Part shown: piece by piece, positions 21,626 to 33,825 of the stretch
Layout of the letters: each line of letters starts with the position of its first letter
Numbering within the stretch: the stretch's first letter is position 1
From: Echinometra lucunter
Taxonomy: Eukaryota; Echinodermata; Echinoidea; Camarodonta; Echinometridae
Assembly: GCA_029962745.1 (NCBI GenBank)
Contig: CM057158.1
Coordinates: forward strand, 15,987,173-16,051,172
DNA: 64,000 bases
Reading direction: 5' to 3'
Program-made: the position numbers and the translations under genes
Notes under the pieces: generated by a model
Database searches by the model: none
Told to the model about the DNA's origin: nothing
What the model saw: only the letters and a program-made list of their open reading frames with translations

Positions 21626-24600
21626 GTATAATTAGGAGCATAGGCGGCGATCCGGACGTCCCTCCCCCCCCCCCCCCTCGATTTTGAAAGCTTGATATTA
21701 TTTCAATATTCTATTTTGAGTCAGGTGACCAAATTCAGGCCAACCACTTGAATATTTTATAGGCCTAGAATGTATTTTCATGGTAAAATGAGGCTTCTTT
21801 CATTCTTTTTTTTTCGGTTATTTTTTTAGCATGCTCGCTTCGTTAGCTCGCATAATAACAATCACCCCCTGCCACTTCTCGAAGCAGATTTTCGGCGGTG
21901 GCCTTTCGGTATTTCCGTCCCCCTCCCCCACTTGTTACATAAAATCGCCGCCACAGATTAGGAGTAGATTTATGTCTTTTAGAGTGATGTTTGAGTTAGG
22001 GTGGGATAAGGGGGAGGAGAAAGAGGTGGGGTGTGGGAGGGGTGAGAGAAGGATAGACATACTGCATTACAACTGTTAATGTTCTGTACACTACCTGAGT
22101 AGAGTCCTGGTATACCATAAGTCTTTCTATAGAATTTTTTTTTAAATTTTAAAGCCAAAGGGTTGCTTTGAAGGAAAGTTGACTATGTGATTTGACGATT
22201 CGTTTTCTGGCCCCTGGGAATCGAATCTGGGATGTTTATTAAATCTATAAAAAGAGAGGCCATCTCTTAATTGAAAAACAAAAAATCCTGGGAATTCAAC
22301 TTTGTATAATGTGTTATGCATAAAATAGGCCAGTACAGCAGCTATTAATTCCTTGTTAACTTGTTTTGATTTTTTTTTATTGGGGGCATCATAACAGGAA
22401 GACCAGCGATAGGGTCAGGTGAACGGATTGCCTGAATCAGTTTAGGCTTTTACGAACAAATATTATTCAGTTAGTGTTGGTGTCAAGGCCTCTGTTGATT
22501 GTGAGACTGATTATTGATATCAGCCAAAATAAGACGATTGTGCTAGGTAGTGCCCATGGGTGTCAGTCCGTTTTGTAATGGGGGGGGGGGGGGGGGGGGG
22601 GGGAGGTACTGCGCAAACATTTGCTGACAAGCAAATGAAAAAAAAAAAATCCTCAGCTTGAAAAAGATTGAAGGGACATGATTTTTTTTTTTTGAAGGGG
22701 GGGGGGGGACAGACAAATTTGCTAGCAACAGAAAATGGTTCTCAGCTTAATTTTCATTTATTTATTATTATTATTATTATTATTTTTTTTTTTAATTTTT
22801 TTTTTTTTTTTTTTTTTGGGGGGGGGGGGGGGGTTGACACACCCTATTGGCATGTTCCCCGCAAAAGAAAAGAAATAGGGGGGGAGGGGACATACTCTGT
22901 TATGTTCCCCATCTTTAACTTTTTTGGGGGGACGTGGACTCGATTGACGCCCATGGTATAGCGTCATGTCGGCAGAGACCTGCACCATTGTTTGGCATCT
23001 CTCTCTGTCGACAACCAGAAGAATGCTAACTCTGTATATAGGAGGTATGATACCATTGTCGTTCTTATCAAGACTTGTCTTTTCTCATTCGGCAGGGTAT
23101 ATTTTGATTACGATGCACATGTCGAATGAACTCATGTCCCTTGAACATAACATCGTTCTTGATTATCAGAAATGATGGTATGCAAACAAAAAACATATTA
23201 CTCCCCATGCCGCTTATGTCTTCCGAGTTTAATCCCCCCCCCCCCATTTTGAAACGCATTCCCTTGGCAAAACATATCATTATGTGGGGAATTGAAAGAC
23301 TATATTGACTATATATCCTCTATATATCCTTTCTTTAGGTTCTTGATTCTGGAAGACATTTTCATATTTTGGAATCATTTCCATTACTGTTCTCTTTATG
23401 ATGGTGATTATTTCAAGCAGTAATGAAAAAGTGAATTAATATTTGTTTGCAACAAAACATTTACGTTTCTTGTCTAATTCCTTTTCTAGCAATCACGCTA
23501 TAAGGGAATGTTGCGATCAAAATGAATGAAATTATATTAGGCCAAAAATTTTGCTCGCTCGCTTCGTTCGTTCACAGTTAGCTAGGGATTCATTGTGTTG
23601 TCGCGAATGACGCTACAGTAAATGGAAGTTGTAAGAGTAAATGAAAATCATAATTAACAAATTATGAAAAGATGATTAAAAGATCATCCATCGCCATGAC
23701 CCTTACCATGCTCACCGACGCATAGAACGCATGGGTTGTTTCATCATGTTCACGAAAAGAGAAATGTTGTCTTTAGTAAGCAATCATTAATGCCTGCATA
23801 TTCAATCATGAAATCGTACATGTCGTAACATTGGCGTAAATCCCGGAGGAGGGGGGGGGGGGGAGATCCCCCACTTTTTCGAGAGGGGGATGGCGTGTAC
23901 AAATATCGCCCCAACTTTTTAAGGAAGAAATGATATTTTAATTAATCATTTAGTAAAAATTTTGATAATCTGTCGTAAACGACCATCATATTTTAGAATT
24001 TTTATTTGAAAATGCGATTAGGAACCAGAAAAGTGGTTATTTTTGACTCACTCGCTTCGCTCGCTCGCAAAATAAAAATTCGAATGTGTGTAAGGGGGTC
24101 TGTGCGGGTGGGTGAGGGTATGTGTTTATACTTAGGTGTGAGTTCGACAGAAAAAAAAAAAGTCGGAAAAATGTCGATCATCCCCCCACTCCTCAAACTG
24201 GATTTACGTGGGAAGATCCGTCACTTTGGTTAGGCGACAGTCTAAATTGGAACCGGAAAATGTATACACTGCGTTTGGCCTTGGTGTATTATTTGCAGCT
24301 TGACTTCTATTTCTTGCGGAATGTCTTTTATGTTAAAATCTGTTGTCTTTAGTTCTATTGGAACATAAAATTGATTCTTAAATGGAGTCCTATACCAACT
24401 GGCCTGATTTATGTGAACTCTAATTTACTAAAAGGGCTGTTTTTACAACGTACAATATACCTCAAGCTGATATTGACCTGGGCCCCGTCTTAGAAAAATG
24501 CAACTCTTTGTAAGACGGGGCCCTGTATCGTCTGAATGGATATGTAAAATGAAAGAGCTATTGGGGAAATTATATTCGATATGATTCTGGATTATCATTG

Positions 24601-24648
24601 CACGTCCAAGAAGAAGCGTCCCTGCTTTTCAGGATGATGATGATGATA

Positions 24649-24684
<36 letters not shown>

Positions 24685-26242
24685 GTGATGGTGATGGTGA
24701 TGGCGAAGATTGTTTTTTATCATTGCTAATTACGCTACATGCCGTTTTCTTCCTCATTTTTTCATTAGTATGAATATAATCGCAACTGAGTTATCATTCC
24801 TAGACTAGAACCCCTAGGAACACTGGAAAACTACCTCCGAGGAAAATCTGGATATTTGTTCCCGCGAAAAAAAATCTGAAACATTTTACCGAGGTCTGTT
24901 TCATGGGTAGTTGTCTGTGGGAGGGGGAGGGGGAGGTGGGGGCGGGGGATGTGGGGGAGGTAGGTGTCCGGTCCTGGTATTTTTGGGGGACCGTAAAGTC
25001 TGTGAGTAATTATTAAGGCTATAGCAGTCCCTATAATTTTTTCCTTAACAATTTAATGATTAGGATGCAGTTATTCAAACAATGTTACTTTTATAGCAAA
25101 TAATTGAAAGCATATTCACCTATGACTCTCTGTACTTGCACAGTAGTGTATAGCCGACCTTTTTTCAAAATACGCTTCATTATTTTAGAGCAACACACTT
25201 GAGGAGTCAGGCTGGCCGTGTTGTGTTTCCTGGAGGTAAAACAGATGATATGGACGGTGATCTCCAATCGACGGCTCTGAGAGAGACACACGAGGAAATC
25301 GGTCTTCCGCCAAAACTGGTACATTTGAGTTTCAGTATAGTTCTTGAGTGTCATCTGCTTCGTCGTCTTCATCTTTTCTATTCATTCCCTCTTCTCCATC
25401 CTCTCTTCTTATTCTTCTTATTTTTCTTCTTCTTCATTTCTTCCTTCTTTCCTTCGTTTTCTTTATATTCTTCTGCATCTTCATATTCTCCTCCTCCTCT
25501 CCCCTCTCCTGTAAGGTTGTAACGTCTGTGACTTCTCCTTCTCTGCTTCTCTTCATCTGTCTTTTTTTTTTTAACTTTTGAGATCACCTAGCTGTGGCTC
25601 ATGTATTATGTGTCACCTACAAATTAATAAAGCAAGGAGTTTATCTTGGAAGATTTTTTTGTATTATCAAATTTATATTGTGTTCACAAACAAAATCCTA
25701 TACCTTTCACATAAAGTTGTTTCCACAATTTTTTATGAATGAAAAAAAAAGGTAATCAGAAGCAAAAGCAAATTGTTAATTCAGCTTTATCCCACTTCTT
25801 CCTTTTCCACTATACAAACATGACAAAGGTTCAAGTTGTCTCGCAGCTCCCACCGGTCATATCTCCTAACCGTCATCTCGTCACTCCGTACGTAGGCGTT
25901 ATCCCTTCAACGTTTGTACCGACTCCTGATGCCTCTGAGGTCGCGGATACATTCACAATACCAGCCCGGTCCTTCCTCCAGCAGGAACACCATTTTAGCA
26001 AGTGGATTGAATGGAGGAATAGACCCTTCCTGTTGCATACATTCAATGTAGTCCCTAGTAGAATAACTTCTAATCCTGTGATGGGCATGTCCGCCAAGTT
26101 GGCAATTGTGACCGCAGCGTTGCTCTACAATCGCAGACCCTTGTTCCAGAGCGACATCTCACTGGACTTATCTGATATCAGCAAAGGGATATACGATCAC
26201 TTCTTCAATAAAGATCAGCCCATTCCTACAACTAAGATGTAG
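21396..26242 (+). CDS. NUDT7: NUDT7/NUDT8-like coenzyme A diphosphatase (3 exons, 257 aa)
   Basis: Join 21396-21625, 25189-25318 and 25829-26242 (774 nt with stop), with GT-AG borders and consistent phase. Family role: hydrolysis of CoA and acyl-CoA to phosphopantetheine and 3',5'-ADP, in peroxisomes (NUDT7) or mitochondria (NUDT8). Residues 73-93 (MMTVRATHLRSQAGRVVFPGG) fit the CoA-specific NuCoA motif that precedes the Nudix box. The box core RETHEEIGL is at 108-116, with metal-ligand glutamates E109, E112 and E113. Exon 3 carries the family's VTPYVGVI and GMSAKLAIVTAALL blocks. Length is close to the roughly 240 residues usual for the family. The start is the first in-frame ATG; there is no upstream ATG before the stop at 21312, but an upstream non-coding exon is possible. 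The C-terminus is TKM, not a canonical SKL-type peroxisomal signal. Confidence 0.9.
22553..22956. mobile_element. G-run-rich inverted-repeat element in intron 1
   Basis: The left end CCATGGGTGTCAGTCC is mirrored at the right end by GACGCCCATGG. Between them are a G-run of about 24, two further G-runs and long T-runs. About 404 bp, non-coding. It looks like a member of the hAT-type elements with internal G-runs, but no exact 8-bp target duplication was found. Confidence 0.55.
23831..24210. mobile_element. GGCGTAAATCC inverted-repeat element, copy 2
   Basis: The left end TTGGCGTAAATCCCGG and the right end GGATTTACG, with CACTCGCTTCGCTCGCTCGC inside (24049-24068). It is the opposite orientation of the family copy at 15066-15822: GGGGGATGGCGTGTAC... 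here corresponds to the right part of that copy. Confidence 0.65.
24480..24523. repeat. perfect 13-bp hairpin
   Basis: GGGCCCCGTCTTA at 24480-24492 and its exact reverse complement at 24511-24523, with an 18-base spacer. Probably the fused ends of a collapsed MITE. Confidence 0.85.
24626..24706. repeat. (GAT)n microsatellite
   Basis: About 80 bases of GAT with a GGTGAT variant block at the right end. Confidence 0.95.
25189..25318 (+). CDS. NUDT7: Nudix gene exon 2 (catalytic box)
   Basis: Acceptor TATTTTAG|AG, donor CTG|GTACAT. It encodes residues 77-120 with the whole Nudix box. It completes the Arg codon split from exon 1 and ends in phase 0. Confidence 0.92.
25829..26242 (+). CDS. NUDT7: Nudix gene exon 3 (C-terminal half)
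   Basis: The acceptor follows a pyrimidine tract (CTTCTTCCTTTTCCAC...ACAAAG|GTT). It encodes VQVVSQLPPV to the stop. The open frame extends upstream of the acceptor but reads low-complexity Lys/Gln sequence, so the splice site and not an internal Met marks the exon start. Confidence 0.9.
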   Translation, partial: VQVVSQLPPVISPNRHLVTPYVGVIPSTFVPTPDASEVADTFTIPARSFLQQEHHFSKWIEWRNRPFLLHTFNVVPSRITSNPVMGMSAKLAIVTAALLYNRRPLFQSDISLDLSDISKGIYDHFFNKDQPIPTTKM

Positions 26243-27464
26243 ACTTCCAGTTCATGGGGATTATGGTGTACAAGAAACCAGAAAGTACTCTATGTGTCTT
26301 CCTTTAGTCAGCCATGATGGCAAAAACGTCTTTCGATTCACCGTCACTGTGTATATTGCATTAATGCGTTTCTTGGTGCCATCAGATTTGGTTATAGATG
26401 TCCATTCTGCGGCAGGAAGTAGCATCTTCCAAAAATATTTGCTGTATATGCACAACAACACAATTCATTGAAAATGTTCAAATGTTTGCTTCTTGCCAAG
26501 AATGTGATCATTAGGTTTATCTGAACGGTCTTGTAATTTGTTAGAATAATCAATTTTGTGGCACATGTAGGAGGAAGGTTTGTAGTTGCTAACTCCTGCC
26601 ACTCATGTGCATAATATTCTGATGAAAAAACTTTCTTACTTTCAAAGTAGTATGGTTATTAGATGTTTCATGTCATTAGGTTTATCTGTACTGTCTTGTA
26701 ATTTGTTAAAATAATTAATTTTGTGGCACATAGGACGTAGATCTGTAGTTGCTAACTCCTGCCACTGTTACTTATGCATAATATTTTGCTGAATACTTTT
26801 TTACTTTCAAAGTTTCCAGTGAAAGAATAATATGTTGTTCTTATTTCCGCCTTTATTTCCTCAATGACCAAAACTATACACGGTTTATCCTTCATCGTTG
26901 ATTGCCTGATCACATCCTTTGTTGATCAAAAATACATAATACAGATTTATTGATCTGACAGCCAACTCTTGTTCCCTTGTTTCCTTCTATATTGTTTGGA
27001 GTTCTGTGTGTTCATTGCTATTTTCGGATTCTGCAGTTTCAAACATCTTTTTATTCATTGATCTGTATATTTGTTCGAGAAGTTATATGAGTGATGGAAT
27101 GATTATCAACTGCAAAGTTTCGTTCTGAAAGCCACAATGAATGTATCTTAATTAAGGTTCAAACCTGCCAACAGATATGTTTATGAGGAATATCAAAATA
27201 TATGTAGAGTTGCTATTAAATGAACTCTTCAAAACAGTAGATACTGATATATGCATATTTCTTGAGATTTGTTTTCATTAAAAGGTGTCCGTGAAAAAAA
27301 GACGTAGGAGTGTATATGGATAAATTGCTCAATAATTCCGAATAACTTTCAGTTAAAGTATACACCACTGAAAAACTCATTTTCTATTCTTATAACACCA
27401 AAAACATCATCAATTATAACCATGCATAACCGATTGCGGACAGTCTAAACTCTTATTTTATACA
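26243..27464 (+). other. 3' region of the Nudix gene with a tandem duplication
   Basis: A block of about 140 bp is repeated at about 26508-26648 and 26675-26811. It starts ATTAGGTTTATCTG, contains AATTTTGTGGCACAT and GTTGCTAACTCCTGCCACT, and ends near TACTTTCAAAG. No poly(A) signal close to the stop codon could be singled out. The remainder shows nothing. Confidence 0.75.
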
Positions 27465-27740
27465 CACTGCAAAAAAAGTGGGCATTTCTTTTGGTATATC
27501 TGTTGGGCAAACTGTTTTATTGATTTTTTGGTCAAGTTTAGCTCAATAATTGGGCAAACGCTCGATTTTGACCATCTGTTGGTGTTTTGATCAACAGTTG
27601 GTCAAAATTTCGACCAACAATTGGTCACAATCTTTACCCAACCCTTGTTGGTCAAAAATTTTGACCAACTGTTTCATATGTTCAGTAGAGTACCAACGTT
27701 GATAAAAATTGGTCATTTTTCGACCAACATTTTTGCAGTG
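27465..27740. mobile_element. MITE with CACTGCAAAAA ends
   Basis: The ends are CACTGCAAAAAAAG and TTTTTGCAGTG. The interior has many TTGGTC/GACCAA words (27590-27665), giving strong self-complementarity. 276 bp, non-coding. Confidence 0.8.
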
Positions 27741-29862
27741 CAACTCGGTTTCAGACACGTCTAGGTTCGAGTGAGTCATATATGCGTTATCTTTTTATTA
27801 TTTTGTAATGTGAAATAAATACAAAAATGAACTTTCCAATGATGTTGACATTAACCCCCAAATAATTCGGAATTATCCCCGTAAACATATACAAATTTCT
27901 TTTTGTTCATGGACATCACCCTGTATTTTCATATACCTCAGTTGTTAATTTTATGAAATATTTCGAAGTCGGAGAATGGAGTTGAGCAATAAAGAATATT
28001 ATTTTGTTCTAGTTTGTTGATAAGTCATGTGATAGTTGTGCATCTTTATTTCTGTTTCTTTTTTAGTGATATCCCGAACATGTGACTGTCGGGCATAAAA
28101 AAGAAAATAACTATAGTGTTACGTCAGAAAAGTAGGTCGACCCACCAGATGATTATAATGCTTGGCTACAACGTCACTTGTAACTGTATATGAAAATTTT
28201 TGTATGAAAATTTGTAAGACAAGTTATGTTGATTGTCCGCCCGATCTTTAGGTGTTCGTTGGTGTTAAAATGGTAATTAGCAAACTGTATGTTTATAATT
28301 GGAAAAGTATTATGATTCTTAATTGCAGTGGAATAATGAATAATAATTGATGGGTGCCAAATATCTAATTTATTATTAACAGTTAATTTTTGAGTGATTA
28401 TGCAGTGTGGTGCATGAAGGAACATGACACATGTATTCACAAAAATATTTCTTTTCATTTTAATGTTCATTTAATATTGATATATGTTTATTTCAAGACA
28501 GTAAACATAATTCCACTCATATTTTCACTTGTACCATGGCCGTCTTCATATACTATTTTGCTGTGAATGTATGTTGGAATTAAACATGTTAAAATACAGT
28601 CATGAAAAAGAATTTAACGCATTTAACTCGTTATCATTGATTACTAGTACATCATTTACACATTCTGTTTGCATCCTCACTTAGCGGTTATTGCTTCGTT
28701 CAAATTTTAATAGTTTTTTTTTTTTTTAAGTGATCTGATCCTGAACTTTTTTCATGGATAACAGACACAATGTGATTAGATTAGAAGTCTATACTCGTGC
28801 ATTGTGTAATGCTTTTATTATCCTCTTCTGAAAAGTCATGCATTAATTCGGATATTGCGTAACTTTCCTTGATGACTAACATCCACCTAACGCATGGCAG
28901 TCTGACCATTTCGGGGGGGGGGGGGGTGGGGGTGGTTAATGCATGTCAAAATGTATCAAGTGTTTTCCAATGATTGTATAAAAAAGAATGTGTTCTCTCT
29001 TATTATGATTTAAAGCAAACAAACAAGCAAAAAGAACTGTTTTGAAGTTTGCTAATTTGTCAACAAATTTTTATCATTAGGAGGTTATCAATCCCATACG
29101 GCATGTACGGGCTGGGCTATAGAGCCAAGCTACATCATAACTGTATACCTTGTGCGAAAACCACACACGTGAGGTTTTGCGATTAAAGGTTCTAATAATC
29201 ATGTGCAAATTAATGCATAGTATAGCGTGACATTTACAGAATAATTGCAATATACCGTACATTGCAAAAAGAACATTGTAGCTCGATATGATAGCGTCGA
29301 TAAATGACAATTTCAAGCATGATTGGTAAATATGCACATGATTGGGGAATAGGAGATAACTGCTGGATTATTTCAATAGCCAATTTTTTTTTTTCGACAC
29401 TGATTTATGTATGCAGGCCTTTTCTCGTTTGAGTAGTTTTTAAATCTATTTATTGAATAGATTATTTCTATATATCTCAAAGTAAATGTGCATGCTCATA
29501 AGCTCACCCCCAATCCCACGATAAAATCTTGTTTGTTTTTCTCATATACGTCTGTAATGTCGATAATGAATAGATGAAAAAAGATTGATAGAGCCTGATT
29601 CAGCTCATGTGATTTTACAGGATGTGTGCATGTCAGTTGAGGTAAATGACCTTACGTGTGTTGATGTCAGAAAAATAAGCTTATTTCCGAGTATGTGTAC
29701 TGAGTAATCTATTAACTATATGAAAATTTGTACATGAACTTGAAACTTTATCTGTGTGGTTAACCGTATAGTGTCGGACACTACGAGAAAGAACGTCCGT
29801 TTTGCAGTAGTGGCAGGTCCAGGATTCAGGAATGGAAGGGTAGGGGTGAAGAGCCAAACTTT
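27741..29862. other. intergenic, no gene seen
   Basis: About 2.1 kb of AT-rich sequence. There is one G-run at about 28913-28926. No domain-bearing frames. Confidence 0.5.
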
Positions 29863-30111
29863 GTAACTATCAGGGGCGGCGCTACAGGAGGGAGGGGGCG
29901 ACCGCCCCTGTGATTACTCGAGTGATCAAAAGAACAAAAAAGGAGGAGAAGAATAAAGAAGAGTATGTGGGAAGAGAGGGCAAGGTCATGCAACTAAAGA
30001 TAATAGCCCTATTTGATCCTTTAAAACGTAAACATAATTATACTCACTTGTGGGCCAAAGTTTTAAAAAAGAATACTTGCCCCTATATACCATGGCGCCC
30101 CTGGTAACTAT
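29863..30111. mobile_element. hAT MITE, 233 bp, with exact 8-bp target duplication
   Basis: GTAACTAT at 29863-29870 and again at 30104-30111 flanks an element that starts CAGGGGCGGCGCTAC and ends GGCGCCCCTG. It has no G-run longer than five and no coding capacity, and shares the CAGGGGCG terminus with the element at 10814-12156. Confidence 0.9.
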
Positions 30112-31351
30112 TACTGTTGTATCAACTTGAGCGTCCACAGAAACTATGAGAATTTGTCAAAAAGTAGAAGGGGTGGATTTTGAAAATGAACACCGTGCGG
30201 AAAATGGCAACGAACTCTCCATGGGAAAAATGCCTGAGAGGAAATGGACATTTCGAATGTGCATTGAAGACATTGGCACCGTGTAAAAGAGGAAATCTCT
30301 TGAATTTTTTTCAGGAAAGATTCTTGCTCAAGTTCAAGTTCAACTTCAAGTTTTATTTAAAAAAAAACCAGATATGAATAAATACATAAATCATTGGTAC
30401 AGAAATATCAAAGATATACATGAAAGGTTTGTGAGTGGGGCCCTATAACATGTATAATATACATAATAAATCAAATGTAGTAAATTCTAAAATATAATGG
30501 TTGTTTATGATAGATATTCAGAATTTTTGCTTACTGATTAATTTATATATATTTTCTTCCTTAAAAAGTGGCAGCACAATGGTCAACAGTCCTTGATTTC
30601 AAGTAAAAGGAAAAAAACATTGAACGATCTTCACACATTAATAATTGAGCGTTCAGATCAACCCATGGAACCACTGACAGAAGACCAAAATGCAAGGCAA
30701 ATTCACTTGAAATATACAAAATGGCAAGTGTAAATAAAATAAAAATATGTATAATGAGAAAAGCTGAACTACAGACTACATAATAGATATAAGAAAAGTA
30801 AGTATGCTGATATTGGATCGTCATTGTTAGTGAAGATGTTAGCATTACCAAGGTCTATAATTGGCAGGATTGCTTAATCATGTTAATATGAAACTTAAAC
30901 CTAATGTGACCCAAAATGAAAACAAAAATAATAAGAGAAAAACTGAAAGAAGAGAGAGAGAGAAGGGGGAGGGTTAGAAACTATTCTCGTGATGGCATGA
31001 TCTGCTCTCTCTAGCGAAGTAACTTTTTCTTTTGTTTTTACTTTTTACTGTGCTTTTGTTTTGAAACATTGTTTGAGAAAATGGCCTCAGTTCGTATCTC
31101 GTTCGTATATTTGCAAGCCATTCCGTACGTCCCCCATCGAAAAAGAAATTACAAAGGAGAAAATACTGAGAGTCTCGGAAAGAAAAGTTGTAAGAGGGAT
31201 AAACATGTAAAGAACAACAAACAAACCGAAAATGGAAAGGAGGAACTGTATGAAATAATATGAATGTAAACATGAACCATCAGGTTAGAAAGAAAGAGGA
31301 CTTACTTTAGAGAGAAGACAAAGACTGATCATATTAACATTAATGAGACAG
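30112..31351. other. intergenic, possible LINE 3' end
   Basis: CAAGTTCAAGTTCAACTTCAAG followed by TTTTATTT at 30329-30358 resembles CR1-type LINE 3' ends, but no coding part is present. A GA-rich tract lies at about 30950-30972. No gene. Confidence 0.4.
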
Positions 31352-31622
31352 TACCCTGCTGGAAAGATCACAGTGTCACACAGTGTGTTCACATAGTAGA
31401 CTATATGAAGATGTGATTCACACTGTTAAAACGCTCAAATTTAACAGTGTGAAGATAATTTCAAACTGTGGACACCTCCACAATGTGAGTGTTCACAGTG
31501 TGTTCACAGAGTGGACTCTGTGAATATGAGATTCACAGTTTTAATCGCTCAGATTTAACAGTGTGAAGATGATTTCACATTGTGGTCACAGTGTGGGACA
31601 CTGTGTTATTTCCAGCAGGGTA
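31352..31622. mobile_element. MITE with CCCTGCTGGAAA ends and TA target site
   Basis: TA at 31352-31353 and 31621-31622 flanks a 267-bp element with ends CCCTGCTGGAAA and TTTCCAGCAGGG. Inside, a block of about 125 bp starting TTCACA(G)AGTGGACT...CTCAGATTTAACAGTGTGAAGA is present twice in tandem, and CACAGTGTG words recur on both strands. Confidence 0.9.
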
Positions 31623-33501
31623 GTTCAGGAATGAATGTGTCAGTGGAATGATCATAATGGAATAGTATTATGAACCCAAAGGAATAAAACAAAAAAGAAA
31701 TGGTATATAACAAAGTAACATAAAGGACATTGAAGGGAGTGGGATATCTATTTCAGTATGTGTGCGGAATCGGGAAGAAATTTGCTTCCAAGTATCCCGG
31801 GATTGTGTCGATATTTCTTTGAGAGATATTAACAGCCATCAGTGGAGAGGGAGGGGGGGGGGGGGGTAGTTATAACATGCATAGACGGACACGGATAGTT
31901 ATCAACATATTCACGTATATAAGAAATGATCCCATGTCAGTTGATAGCAACTGATCATGTTCTAATTCTGACAGAACGATGAACAATGCTTTGGACTTAT
32001 CGCAGATGTGACCTTTTGTCGATGACATGTCCGACATTTAGCCAAGGATACATGAGAACATGGTTGTGTTTGGAGGCATGAAAGCTCCAAATATTTATTG
32101 AAAATGTTTAATACATTGTACATTAATGTGTATCTTCCTTTTGAGCTGTCATGCAGTTTAGAGAAAAGAGAAAACCGAGAAATTAAGGAAGAGGGTGCAT
32201 AAGAGGATGGAGACCTATGGTTTTGAAAATCTGGGGGTGTTTCATTTTATAGAAAGTGCATGGGAGATCGATTCCACCCCTGGATGTTGAAATGGGCGCC
32301 TCATCTGAGTTGACTATTATGATAGTGTAACGGAAAGACACATTTCATGGATAGGCAGTACCTCATCACCGCCCACCATACATCAAAATATGATACAGCT
32401 GAAGGTCTGTTGTCATGCTGCCAATTAGTAGTGGCGTACCTACAGGGTGGGGGGGGGGGGGGGGAGGGAGGGAGGGAAAATTTGCGTGTGTGTGTGTAAA
32501 TCAAATGGCAGGGGAAAGAAGGGGAAAGATATAGGGAGATTACACTGTAGAGGCGTGATAAATAACTTTCATTATTACATCTGTTTTGCACATAACATGT
32601 ATTCGTCCCCAGCCCTCACTGTAATAAATACCGACTAACAACTAGAGACTTGCCCCACCGCCTGATACCGCCGAATCGGCATCCATAGTGGCGTCTTCGA
32701 AAGTCGGAATACAAATTGCATAGTATGCATACATGAACTCGATTGGAGGGGGAGGGGGGGGGGGCGGGCTTGGCGGGGATACTTTTCTATGCATACCTCA
32801 TTACCGGGTATGCGAGAGGTGTGGTAGAGGTAAATTGGTATTCAATAACATATAAGACCAGGTGGATTTTAACGAAACGATAAAGGATTTGCTGGAATGG
32901 AACTGTAATAAACATAATTTGCAATAACTATGATTCATCCCTCCTAGTATATTATGAACGTTTAATTCTGAACTATACTAGAAACTCTGGACTATTGCTG
33001 TCATTTTTTGAGGATGATGCTTCTAAACTCAGTCTTCACACAATATATCTTCCCAACTCGTCAACTTCATGTAAATATTCTTAGCAAAAACGTAATGTCA
33101 TCCGTCATTTGGAATATAGTAAAACATTCATTGACGTAAAACTAAAAAAAATCAAACACTTCTCATGGACTCTGATCTACAAACATGATAAAGTGCATAT
33201 AGACAGAGTGCAGATAACAAGAAAATGAATTATTTCTTTTATCAGTCAATAGCTTTTGCGCACGCATCTCATATTTACTCAAATATGTGTTCAAATTGAC
33301 ACTATACTCAATATTTGCAGTAAGTCTGAACACGTAGCAAGGTGTATGAACTTTAAGGACAGAAATGAGGAAATGGAATTAAGGGCAATTTTTTTCTGTA
33401 CATTCTCATATCATCGTTGTATTTACAATGGACAGTCACTCCTTTCGTGGGGGGGGGGGGGGGGTTGGTATTATCTTACATTTTCTGATGTAGTTGTCAT
33501 G
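31623..33501. other. intergenic with G-runs
   Basis: G-runs at about 31853-31866, 32449-32464, 32754-32764 and 33450-33464. A possible single hAT terminus (AGTGGCGTACCTACAGG) precedes the run at 32449. No gene. Confidence 0.5.
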
Positions 33502-33825
33502 GGGTGTTCCATAAAGCTGTTCGAAAAGTTACGCATGACTTTACGAACAACTTGAATATGAAGTGCCAAATCTGATGCCCAAAGTTTTTCCTGACAATTT
33601 AATAATGTGTGACTACATTTCTCATAATCTCAATTAAATTTTGGCAAAAATATACTTTGCAATAAAAAATAATTTAGTAAACAATAGTAATGTTAATCTA
33701 CGTCTGCATATTTCACCTTTAGCTGATGTGATTTATGAGAATTAAGAATCCCATTTGGCTTGCCATATTCAAGTCGTTCGTAAAGTCATTCGTAGCTTTA
33801 CGAACAACTTTATGAACTTGACACC
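33502..33825. mobile_element. MITE, copy 2 of the family at 5766-6077
   Basis: The left end GGGTGTTCCATAAAGCTGTT and the right end ...CGTAGCTTTACGAACAACTTTATGAA. The middle stretch CCCAAAGTTTTTCCTGACAA...ATAATGTGTGACTAC also matches copy 1. It is more diverged, and its right terminus is overgrown by a C-run. Confidence 0.85.

Larger units (their letters stand above)
21626..25188 (+). other. Nudix gene intron 1 with repeats
   Basis: A 3.56-kb intron. It holds C/G-runs (21662, 22579-22602, 22818-22834), the two inverted-repeat elements listed separately, a 13-bp-stem hairpin at 24480-24523 and a GAT microsatellite at about 24628-24705. No coding sequence. Confidence 0.8.

Noticed and set aside
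22205..22235. B-box-like GATTCGATTCCC on the minus strand
   Set aside because: No A box or cloverleaf around it; chance or an unrecognisable relic.
25339..25587. Ser/Phe-rich and Lys/Glu-rich frames in Nudix intron 2
   Set aside because: CT-rich low-complexity DNA; the true exon ends at the donor at 25319.
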